This document shows, one piece after another, positions 1 to 5,746 of a stretch of DNA of 5,968 nt. A program made the translations under genes and the position numbers. Each line of letters opens with the position of its first letter. Position 1 is the first letter of the stretch. Under the pieces are notes generated by a model that worked only from the letters and a program-made list of their open reading frames with translations, was not told the origin of the DNA and did not search any database. Source of the stretch: DASSHC01 sp035693105 (lineage in GTDB: Bacteria > Chloroflexota > Chloroflexia > Thermomicrobiales > Thermomicrobiaceae); NCBI GenBank assembly GCA_035693105.1, contig DASSHC010000224.1, positions 1 to 5,968 on the forward strand, read 5' to 3'.

Positions 1-34
1 GGTGCCGCCGCGGCTCGCACGGAACGAGTGCCGC

Positions 35-313
35 TCAGCGCGCGCCGACCAGCACCGGCTGCGACATGAGGACGCCGCGGATAATACGCTCAATCTCCGT
101 CTCGGGGAGTCGCCGCTGCTCGAACACGAGCCGCTCGTCGAGGCTGAAGCCCTCCCCGAGCGTCATCTGCGCGCCCTGCGAACCGAGCTCCTGCAGAGTG
201 AAGCAGACGGATTCGGGACGTCCCGCGGCAACTTCCAGGCGGTACGATTCGTGGTCCAGCACGAATCGCCCCTCGCCGCGAAGACGTTCCAAGAGTAGTG
301 CAACGGTGCTCAT
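35..313 (-). CDS. small conserved-looking protein of unknown function (92 aa)
   Basis: I do not recognise this protein. It is a complete 92-residue reading frame from an ATG at 313 to a TGA at 35-37. A good ribosome binding site, AAGGA at 324-320, lies six bases before the ATG and supports this start. The product has alternating hydrophobic and charged segments, and residues about 53-80 are rich in Glu and Arg. It has no signal peptide, no membrane segment and no cysteine pattern (one Cys only), so it is probably a small soluble cytoplasmic protein. Codons favour G or C at the third position, like the neighbours, which argues for a real gene over the overlapping plus-strand frame. It is transcribed away from the phospholipase D-like gene across a 189-base divergent spacer. 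No function can be assigned. Confidence 0.65.
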   Translation of the reverse strand: MSTVALLLERLRGEGRFVLDHESYRLEVAAGRPESVCFTLQELGSQGAQMTLGEGFSLDERLVFEQRRLPETEIERIIRGVLMSQPVLVGAR

Positions 314-342
314 CCCTCATCCTTACCGGTTGTGACCGCGCG

Positions 343-362
343 CCGGCACGCCATTGTGCCGG
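343..362. promoter_or_regulatory. perfect inverted repeat, candidate operator
   Basis: The arms CCGGCAC (343-349) and GTGCCGG (356-362) are exact reverse complements separated by six bases. The element sits 30 bases before the ATG of the small minus-strand gene, in the divergent spacer shared with the phospholipase D-like gene. Its position suits a repressor site or a 5' leader hairpin. No T-run follows on either strand, so it does not look like a terminator. I could not identify a convincing -35/-10 pair beside it. The regulatory role is inferred from symmetry and position alone. Confidence 0.3.
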
Positions 363-492
363 TGCACTCGCGATCATCAGGTTGTGATCCTAGCGTTCCT
401 TGAGCAGGTTTCGTGCCGTGATTCCGGAGCGCGGGGAACAAGCACCGTGCTCGCGGTGGGTATGCAACAATGGGGTACCTGTCAGTCGTATG

Positions 493-498
493 AGGAGG
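493..498 (+). promoter_or_regulatory. ribosome binding site of the PLD-like gene
   Basis: AGGAGG lies four bases before the GTG at 503. It is the reason for choosing that GTG over the in-frame ATG at 530, which would remove only nine residues. The spacing is on the short side, but the match to the anti-Shine-Dalgarno sequence is complete. Confidence 0.7.
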
Positions 499-502
499 AA
501 AC

Positions 503-1579
503 GTGGCGCCAAGCGACGATCTCTCGGTTATGTTTCTCGCGCAGGGGATGCAGAGCGCGCCCTCTGTCGCCGAGACCCTCGCCGGCTTCATTACCGCGGC
601 CCGGCAGACGCTCGACATCGCCATCTACGACGCGCACCTTTCGTCGGAGCTTGAGCAGATCATCCTGGGCGCGCTCCACGAGCGCGCCGCCGCCGGTGTC
701 GACATCCGGGTCGCCTACGACGAGGCTACCCAGGCAGCGGTCTCTCCGGTGCTGGGCCTAGACCCCCCCGAGCCGGGCACGCTCGAGTTCGTGCAGTCCT
801 TGGGGTTGCCGGCGCGCTCGATCGGCGGGCCGAAGTTGATGCACCAGAAGTATCTGGTGCGCGACGCGCAACAGCCGGATGCGACCGTCTGGACCGGCTC
901 GCTAAACCTGACTGACGACGCGTTCACCCTGCAGGAGAACAACGTCATCCAGGTGCGCTCGCCCGAGATCGCCGCAGCCTACTCCCACGATTTCCAGCAG
1001 CTCTGGCAAAAGGAGATTATCGACCACAGCGGCAACTTCCCCACCTCCCCGGTTCAGTTGCGCTACGCCGGGCAGCCGGCGCTGGTCCAGGCCATGTTTT
1101 CGCCCGGCCAGGGTGAGTCGATCGACAACCGCATCGCCCACCTGATCGCCGGCGCCCGCCGCCGCATCCTGCTCGGCAGCATGCTGCTGAACGCCAGTTC
1201 GCTGCTGGAGGCGCTCTTGAACGTGCTGCGCCAGGGACGCGTCCCCGTGCGCGGCATCTACGACGCCACGCAGATGGAGCAGGTGGTGCAGGACTGGAGC
1301 GACAATCGCGACGGCGGCTGGAAGATCCGGGCCTTCGAGCAGGTCGTCGGCACCGCCCAAATGGTGGGCAAGCGCTCGACCCCCTACACACCCACCAGTA
1401 CTCACGACTTCATGCACGACAAGATCGTAGTCGTCGACGACACGGTCGTGACCGGCTCGTACAACCTGTCGCGCAGCGCCACACTCAACGCCGAGAACGT
1501 CCTGTTCATCGAAAGCGTTCCACTGGCGGCGGCCTACGCGGCGTATCTGGAGTCGCTGATGGCCCGCTACGGCGGCTAG
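503..1579 (+). CDS. soluble phospholipase D superfamily protein with two HKD motifs
   Basis: This 358-residue protein carries two complete phospholipase D (HKD) motifs. The first is H114-x-K116-x4-D121, followed by G132-S133 and N135. The second is H305-x-K307-x4-D312, followed by G318-S319 and N321. In this superfamily the two histidines form one active site between the two halves and act through a covalent phosphohistidine on phosphodiester bonds. Both halves also have the downstream acidic/Asn stretch (E145-N147; E331-N332). There is no signal peptide and no membrane helix, so it is not a typical membrane-anchored cardiolipin synthase. The substrate could be a phospholipid or a nucleic acid and cannot be decided from sequence. 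Translation starts at a GTG with AGGAGG just upstream, and the gene ends with TAG. It stands alone, divergent from the 92-aa gene and convergent with the DAHP synthase gene. Confidence 0.9.
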   Translation: MAPSDDLSVMFLAQGMQSAPSVAETLAGFITAARQTLDIAIYDAHLSSELEQIILGALHERAAAGVDIRVAYDEATQAAVSPVLGLDPPEPGTLEFVQSLGLPARSIGGPKLMHQKYLVRDAQQPDATVWTGSLNLTDDAFTLQENNVIQVRSPEIAAAYSHDFQQLWQKEIIDHSGNFPTSPVQLRYAGQPALVQAMFSPGQGESIDNRIAHLIAGARRRILLGSMLLNASSLLEALLNVLRQGRVPVRGIYDATQMEQVVQDWSDNRDGGWKIRAFEQVVGTAQMVGKRSTPYTPTSTHDFMHDKIVVVDDTVVTGSYNLSRSATLNAENVLFIESVPLAAAYAAYLESLMARYGG

Positions 1580-1635
1580 CCGCTCTCGCTCACCGGGATC
1601 GCACATGCCCAAGTGGCTAATTTAGGTTGATCCGC

Positions 1636-1652
1636 ACGACGCACATCGTCGT
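1636..1652. other. short hairpin in the convergent spacer
   Basis: ACGACG (1636-1641) and CGTCGT (1647-1652) form a perfect six-base-pair stem around a five-base loop. It lies between the stop of the PLD-like gene (1579) and the end of the convergent DAHP synthase gene (1728). No T-run follows on either strand, so if it helps end transcription it would be a weak or factor-assisted site. The repeat at 1673-1699 fills part of the rest of this spacer. Confidence 0.25.
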
Positions 1653-1672
1653 CGTCAGCCCCGACTTACCCC

Positions 1673-1699
1673 GTCATTCGGAGCGTAGTCGAGGGATCC
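1673..1699. repeat. dispersed 'CATTC-GGAGCG-TAG-TCGAGG-ATCC' type intergenic repeat
   Basis: This 27-base stretch, starting GTCATTCGGAGCGTAGTCGA and ending GGGATCC, closely resembles a short element I recall as scattered through intergenic DNA of many bacteria. Its usual form is CATTCTGAGCG-AG-CGAAGAATC. It gives the tell-tale spurious peptide HSERSRGI when translated. It lies in non-coding DNA between two convergent genes, the usual setting for such elements. Only one copy is visible here, so calling it a repeat rests on recall of the family and not on a second copy in the window. Confidence 0.5.
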
Positions 1700-1727
1700 G
1701 TCGTGGGGCGGCACCAACGCGTCTCGT

Positions 1728-2996
1728 TCAGGCGGCCAGGTGCCGTCGCGCCCGCACGGCCGCCGCCAGGTCCCGCAGCACCGGCACCGTCATCTCCCAG
1801 CCCATGCAGGGGTCGGTGACGCTCTGGCCATAGACCAGGCGCGCCGGGTCATCGAGCTTTTGGGCGCCGTCGAGCAGGAAGCTCTCCAGCAGCACGGCGA
1901 CGATCCCCGGCTGGCCCGCGGCGATCTGCTCGGCCACGGTGCGCGCCACCTCCGGCTGGCGCCGGAAGTCCTTGTTGCTGTTGCCGTGGCTGGTGTCGAT
2001 CATCAGGCGCGGCGGGAGGCCCGCGTGCCGTAGCGCCTGCAGCGTGCGCTCGACGCTGTGCGCGTCATAGTTGGTGCCGCTGCGACCGCCGCGCAGGATG
2101 ATGTGGCAGTCCGGATTGCCGCGCGTGGCGACGATGGCGGCGACACCCTGCTCGGTCACGCCGAGGAAGGAGTGCGGGTGCGCGGCCGCGATCACACCGT
2201 CGATCGCCAACTGAATGCCGCCCCCGGTGCCGTTCTTGAAACCCACCGGCATCGAGAGGCCGGAAGCGAGGTGACGGTGTACCTGGCTCTCGGCGGTGCG
2301 GGCGCCGATGGCGGTCCAGGTGATGGCGTCCGAGAAGAACTGGGGCGAGATCGGATCGAGCGACTCCGAGCCGGCCGGCACCCCGAGCGCGACGAGGTCG
2401 AGCAGCAGCCGCCGCGCCATGGAGAGACCCTCGTTGACCGCGTGGCTGCCGTCGAGGCGCGGGTCGTTGATCAGCCCCTCCCAGCCGACGGTAGTGCGCG
2501 GCTTCTCAAAGTAGACGCGCATCACGATGCACAGGTCATCGCGCAGTTCGGCGGCCAGCTCGCGCAGCCGTCGGGCATAGTCGAGTGCGGCGGCCGGATG
2601 GTGGATTGAGCAGGGGCCGATGACCACGAAGAGGCGGTCGTCCTCCCCGCGCAGAATGCGGATGACCTCCTCACGGCTGCGGCTGACCAGCATAGCGCCC
2701 TCGGGCGGCAACGGGAGCTGTTCCAGCAGAATAGCCGGAGGAATGAGGGGCCGGATGCTGGCGATGCGCAGGTCGCGCGTCGGTGGCGGGCCGAGCGTGG
2801 CCGCGTCGACCACCTCGTCGACGCCCGGCAGATCGGCCAGTACGGCCGCCAGTGCCGAGGTCAGCGAGCCGCCTAGACCAACCACCGTGCGCCCGGCGCC
2901 GTGGATGACGTTCGCCTCCACGCCGGCAGCCTGCGCGTGGCGACGGATCTCCTCGATGTCCGTCTCGCTGCTCCCTGCCCGCATCACCACCAGCAT
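1728..2996 (-). CDS. 3-deoxy-7-phosphoheptulonate (DAHP) synthase, type I-alpha core with an N-terminal ferredoxin-like domain
   Basis: This 422-residue enzyme joins phosphoenolpyruvate and erythrose 4-phosphate, the first step of the shikimate pathway. Residues about 75-420 follow the E. coli AroG / yeast Aro4 (type I-alpha) core almost block for block. They include GPCSIH, VYFEKPRTTVGW, GARTAESQVHR, VGFKNGT, ILRGG, SHGNSNKD and TDPCMGWE. All four metal ligands are present (C129, H337, E371, D395), as are the phosphate- and PEP-binding residues R160, K165, R233, K254 and R302. Residues 1-65 instead resemble the ferredoxin-like regulatory domain of Thermotoga-type (I-beta) enzymes, with MLVVM at the start and GRTVVGLGG at 35-43. 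The start is the ATG at 2996, because this domain begins with MLVV and GGAGGGG lies upstream. An in-frame ATG at 3053 would add 19 Arg/Trp-rich residues with no family counterpart. The gene is 110 bases downstream of the M24 peptidase gene on the same strand, so co-transcription is possible. Confidence 0.95.
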   Translation of the reverse strand: MLVVMRAGSSETDIEEIRRHAQAAGVEANVIHGAGRTVVGLGGSLTSALAAVLADLPGVDEVVDAATLGPPPTRDLRIASIRPLIPPAILLEQLPLPPEGAMLVSRSREEVIRILRGEDDRLFVVIGPCSIHHPAAALDYARRLRELAAELRDDLCIVMRVYFEKPRTTVGWEGLINDPRLDGSHAVNEGLSMARRLLLDLVALGVPAGSESLDPISPQFFSDAITWTAIGARTAESQVHRHLASGLSMPVGFKNGTGGGIQLAIDGVIAAAHPHSFLGVTEQGVAAIVATRGNPDCHIILRGGRSGTNYDAHSVERTLQALRHAGLPPRLMIDTSHGNSNKDFRRQPEVARTVAEQIAAGQPGIVAVLLESFLLDGAQKLDDPARLVYGQSVTDPCMGWEMTVPVLRDLAAAVRARRHLAA

Positions 2997-3003
2997 CGCG
3001 TCG

Positions 3004-3013
3004 CTTCCCCTCC
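3004..3013 (-). promoter_or_regulatory. ribosome binding site deciding the DAHP synthase start
   Basis: On the minus strand this reads GGAGGGGAAG. The AGGGG core lies ten bases before the ATG at 2996, and GGAGG lies twelve bases before it. The spacing is slightly long but acceptable. It supports the 422-residue form over the longer reading frame that begins at 3053. Confidence 0.5.
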
Positions 3014-3106
3014 ACCAACGGGCTCGCCGCCAGGTACCAATCCAGCCGTGCACACGAGGAAGCAGCGTACCGCACCGGTGGGCAGGCCGGCAACCTCGTC
3101 ATTTGG

Positions 3107-4222
3107 CTATTCCACCACTGTCAGGGTGCGGCCGGCGTGGTTGTACTTCTCGGCGCCCCGTTCAGTGACGACCACGACGTCCTCGATGCGCACCCCGAAA
3201 CGGCCCGGGAGGTAGATGCCCGGCTCGTCGGTGTAGACCATACCCGGCGCGAGCGTCTGGGTATTGCCCTCGACCATGTAGGGTTCCTCGTGCACGTCCA
3301 CACCGATACCGTGGCCCACCCGATGAATGAAGTAATCGCCGTAGCCAGCGTCGGCGATCACCGTGCGGGCCGCTCGGTCGACCGCCTGGCACTCGGCGCC
3401 CGGCCGGGTCGCCGCGAAGGCCGCCTCGTTGGCGCGCAGCACGGTCTCGTAGACGCGGCGGAACTCGTCGCTCGGCTCACCGACGTGGACCGTGCGCGTG
3501 AGGTCGGAGACGTAGTGGTGGTAGCGACCGCCGAAGTCGATCACGACGGCGTCGCCGGGCTGGATAACGCGTGCGCCGGTGATGTGGTGCGGCGAGGCGC
3601 TGTTGGGGCCACTAGCGACGATCAGGAACTCCGGCCCGGCCAGCCCGAATTCGGCCATCAATTCGGTCATCTGGGCCGCGACCATCGTCTCGCTCTGCCC
3701 CACGAACGGGACGCGGTCGAGCGTGGCCTGCCACACCTGATCGGTGCGCTGCGAGGCGATGCGCAGGTACTCCAGCTCCTGGGCGTCTTTGACCATGCGC
3801 AGCTCACGCAGCACGGTGTCGCCGGGCACGAAGCGCGCCTGCGGCATGGCCTGCATCAGCCGCAGCAGGAAGACGGCCCAGGTGACGTCGCTGATGGCGA
3901 TGGTGGCGCCGTTGAGGTTGGGCAAGAGGTTTGCCGCCAGCTGCGCCGGCTGCTGCGTCTCGCCCCAGGGATGGATCGCCAGGAGCGAACGCTTCTCCTC
4001 CAGCCGGGGCGCCTCCAGCTCCGGCGCCAGGATCAGCGGCTGGCCGCTCCTGGGCACGGCCAACAGCGTCATGCGCTCGGAGGCGTGCGCCGGATAGTCG
4101 AGCAGGTAGACGAGATCGGGCGATGGGGTGACGAAGAGATAGTCGACACCCTGCCGCGCCATGACTTGCTGCGCCCGTTCGATGCGCCCGCGAATCGTCG
4201 CCAGCTCGCGCTCGTCAGCCAC
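3107..4222 (-). CDS. M24 family metallopeptidase, Xaa-Pro aminopeptidase/dipeptidase type
   Basis: This 371-residue protein has the two-domain layout of prolidases and Xaa-Pro aminopeptidases. A creatinase-like N-terminal domain (about 10-140) is followed by a 'pita-bread' catalytic domain (about 150-365). The five metal ligands of the family are all visible: D229 (in VVIDFGG), D240 (in SDLTRT), H304 (in GHGIGVDVHE), E333 (in DEPGIY) and E347 (in RIEDVV). The active-site histidines H212 and H311 are also there. It should be an active cytosolic enzyme with two metal ions that releases residues next to proline from short peptides. The sequence does not separate aminopeptidase from dipeptidase activity. 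No signal peptide is seen. Translation starts at a GTG, with AGGGAGGG (4234-4227) just upstream. It is the first gene of a possible two-gene unit with the DAHP synthase gene and diverges from the dehydrogenase gene. Confidence 0.93.
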   Translation of the reverse strand: MADERELATIRGRIERAQQVMARQGVDYLFVTPSPDLVYLLDYPAHASERMTLLAVPRSGQPLILAPELEAPRLEEKRSLLAIHPWGETQQPAQLAANLLPNLNGATIAISDVTWAVFLLRLMQAMPQARFVPGDTVLRELRMVKDAQELEYLRIASQRTDQVWQATLDRVPFVGQSETMVAAQMTELMAEFGLAGPEFLIVASGPNSASPHHITGARVIQPGDAVVIDFGGRYHHYVSDLTRTVHVGEPSDEFRRVYETVLRANEAAFAATRPGAECQAVDRAARTVIADAGYGDYFIHRVGHGIGVDVHEEPYMVEGNTQTLAPGMVYTDEPGIYLPGRFGVRIEDVVVVTERGAEKYNHAGRTLTVVE

Positions 4223-4267
4223 GTCGCCCTCCCTCGTTCAACACCCCTGAATGCTTCACTGTCAATG

Positions 4268-4294
4268 CTACGCGCTCGCGCGAGGATGGCGTAG
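4268..4294. promoter_or_regulatory. nested palindromes, candidate operator between divergent genes
   Basis: CTACGC (4268-4273) and GCGTAG (4289-4294) are inverted arms that enclose a perfect ten-base palindrome, CTCGCGCGAG (4275-4284). The element lies 46 bases before the GTG of the peptidase gene and about 145 bases before the dehydrogenase gene, inside the only divergent spacer in this half of the window. A regulator binding here could control one or both genes. No regulator gene is present nearby, so this is inferred from symmetry and position. Confidence 0.3.
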
Positions 4295-4388
4295 GGTGGA
4301 GGAGGCTCGAATAGCGGGCTTGCTGCCGGGCGAGGATGGATCCCTCGTCGTCGTGCGCCACCGTGCCAGCCTATGGTCCCGCTTGCGC

Positions 4389-4417
4389 TGGACTGGCCGT
4401 GTCCGCCCGCGTAGACT
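4389..4417 (+). promoter_or_regulatory. candidate sigma70-type promoter of the dehydrogenase gene
   Basis: TGGACT (4389-4394) matches four of six bases of the -35 consensus. TAGACT (4412-4417) matches four of six of the -10 consensus. The spacer is exactly 17 bases. Transcription would begin near 4424 and give a short leader that still contains the ribosome binding site AGGGGG (4428-4433) before the GTG at 4438. In GC-rich DNA such matches occur by chance, so confidence is limited. Confidence 0.35.
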
Positions 4418-4437
4418 CTCGCGCGTGAGGGGGAGCC

Positions 4438-5682
4438 GTGGAGGCGCTGCAATTTACCGATAGCATCCCACGCTACGCGCTCGGCAAGCTCGCCGGATCG
4501 CGCCGCCGGGGCGTCTACTGGAGCGGGTTTGGCTCGCTGCGCTGGCGCGACGTGCCGCGGCCGGCGCTCCCCGGGCCGGAGTGGGTGCGCATCGCCACGC
4601 GCTACGGCGGCATCTGCGGCAGCGATATCAGCCTCATCGAGCTGCACGCCAGCACCGCCACCGCGCCCTTCACCAGCTTCCCGTTCACCGTCGGCCATGA
4701 GAACGTCGGGCGGATCGCGGAGATCGGTCCGGCGGTCGTCGGGTTCCAGGTCGGTGAGCGGGTCGTGGTCAATCCGCTCCTCTCCTGCGCCGCGCGCGGT
4801 TTCGCCCACGACCTCTGCCCCGCCTGCGCCCGCGGCGAGCCGAACCTCTGCCAGCGCTTCCGTGCCGGCACCCTCGCGCCGGGGATGCTGACCGGCTTCT
4901 GCCGCGACACGGGCGGGAGCTGGAGCGCGGCGTTCGTCGCCCACCAGTCGCAGCTGCTGCGCGTGCCGGACATCGTCTCCGATGAGGGCGCGCTGCTGGC
5001 CGAGCCGTTCGCGGTGGCGCTGCACGCCGTCCTGCGCAACCCGCCCGCGGAGGGCCAAACCGTACTGATCCTCGGCGCCGGCGTAATCGGGCTCTGCACG
5101 CTGGCGGCGCTGCGGGCACTCGATCTCAAGGCGCGAATCATCATCACCGCGCGCCACCCCTTCCAGGTCGCGATGGCCCAGCGGCTGGGCGCCGATGACG
5201 TGGTCAAGCCCCTGCGCGGTGCCGCCTTCTACAGGCAGATCGCCGCGCTGACCGGTGCGGAGGTGCTCAAGCCGATCATCGGCAAGGAGGTCGTGGCCGG
5301 TGGCGCCGACGTGGTCTACGAGTGCGTCGGCTCAAACGCCACGGTGGACGACGCGTTGCGCCTGACCGCCTCCGGCGGGACGATGGTGCTGGTGGGACTA
5401 GCCGGTGTGCCGCGGGGGATCGATTGGACGCCGATCTGGCTCAACGAGGTCAAGGTCCACGGCAGCTACTGCTACGCGGTGGAGGAGTGGCACGGCGAGC
5501 GCCTGCCGACGATGGCGCTGGCGCTGCGGCTGATGGCCGAGGGCAAGGCCGACCTCTCGCCGCTCCTGACGCACACCTTCCACCTGGCCGACTATCGCCG
5601 GGCGCTGGAGACGGTCACCTCCAAGGGGACCAGCGGCGTGATCAAGGCCGCCTTCGCTTTCCCCGACCCCGTCGTGCCCTGA
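4438..5682 (+). CDS. zinc-dependent medium-chain dehydrogenase (alcohol/polyol/threonine dehydrogenase-like)
   Basis: This 414-residue protein belongs to the zinc-containing medium-chain dehydrogenase/reductase family, which oxidises alcohols or polyols with NAD(P). Catalytic-zinc residues are C60 (in GGICGSD), H87-E88 (in VGHENVG) and E189 (in LAEPFAVA). Structural-zinc cysteines are C117, C127, C130 and C138, with ten residues between the first two where two is usual. The Rossmann motif GAGVIG is at 213-218. After the second strand the sequence reads TARH (237-240) and lacks the acidic residue typical of NAD-specific members, so NADP use is possible. At 414 residues it is longer than the usual 340-350 because of an N-terminal stretch of about 30 residues and the enlarged zinc lobe. 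It starts at a GTG preceded by AGGGGG. The substrate is unknown, and neither neighbour suggests one. Confidence 0.9.
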   Translation: MEALQFTDSIPRYALGKLAGSRRRGVYWSGFGSLRWRDVPRPALPGPEWVRIATRYGGICGSDISLIELHASTATAPFTSFPFTVGHENVGRIAEIGPAVVGFQVGERVVVNPLLSCAARGFAHDLCPACARGEPNLCQRFRAGTLAPGMLTGFCRDTGGSWSAAFVAHQSQLLRVPDIVSDEGALLAEPFAVALHAVLRNPPAEGQTVLILGAGVIGLCTLAALRALDLKARIIITARHPFQVAMAQRLGADDVVKPLRGAAFYRQIAALTGAEVLKPIIGKEVVAGGADVVYECVGSNATVDDALRLTASGGTMVLVGLAGVPRGIDWTPIWLNEVKVHGSYCYAVEEWHGERLPTMALALRLMAEGKADLSPLLTHTFHLADYRRALETVTSKGTSGVIKAAFAFPDPVVP

Positions 5683-5702
5683 TCGGCTCTGATTGACAAC
5701 AA

Positions 5703-5726
5703 AACCCCGCTCGCTGGAGCGGGGTT
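5703..5726. terminator. intrinsic terminator shared by convergent genes
   Basis: AACCCCGCTC (5703-5712) and GAGCGGGGTT (5717-5726) form a perfect ten-base-pair stem with a four-base loop. It lies exactly 20 bases from the stop codon of each flanking gene. On the minus strand the stem is followed by TTGTTGTC, a reasonable U-rich tail. On the plus strand it is followed by GCGATCC, which is poor. It should therefore end transcription of the minus-strand gene efficiently and of the dehydrogenase gene less so. Confidence 0.85.
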
Positions 5727-5746
5727 GCGATCCAGACGGGGGGGAA

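Noticed and set aside
2..298. A plus-strand 98-codon frame at the left edge
   Set aside because: It is opposite the 92-aa minus-strand gene, which has the better ribosome binding site and more protein-like composition.
902..1612. A 236-codon minus-strand frame opposite the PLD-like gene
   Set aside because: It is antisense to a gene with two complete HKD motifs and shows no recognisable motif of its own.
1627..1833. A 68-codon plus-strand small protein containing RHSERSRGI
   Set aside because: The peptide is the usual false product of the dispersed repeat at 1673-1699, and the frame runs into the DAHP synthase gene.
2997..3053. A longer DAHP synthase starting at the ATG at 3053
   Set aside because: The extra 19 residues are Trp/Arg-rich with no family counterpart. 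The MLVV start at 2996 has a ribosome binding site and matches the known beginning of the domain.
4260..4265. A perfect TTGACA (minus strand) upstream of the peptidase gene
   Set aside because: With a normal spacer there is no acceptable -10 box, and transcription would start inside the ribosome binding site. It is probably a chance match.
3137..4294. A 385-codon plus-strand reading frame opposite the M24 peptidase gene
   Set aside because: It is the antisense shadow of a gene with all five metal ligands. Its translation is low-complexity (Gly/Arg/His/Val/Asp-rich) and matches no family.
4251..4463. A 70-codon plus-strand frame in the divergent spacer
   Set aside because: It overlaps the dehydrogenase start, is Arg-rich, and has no ribosome binding site that I could see.
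4069..5157. A 362-codon minus-strand frame across the divergent spacer and the dehydrogenase gene
   Set aside because: It overlaps two well-supported genes and a control region. Its composition is Arg/Ala/Gly-rich, as expected from GC-rich antisense DNA.
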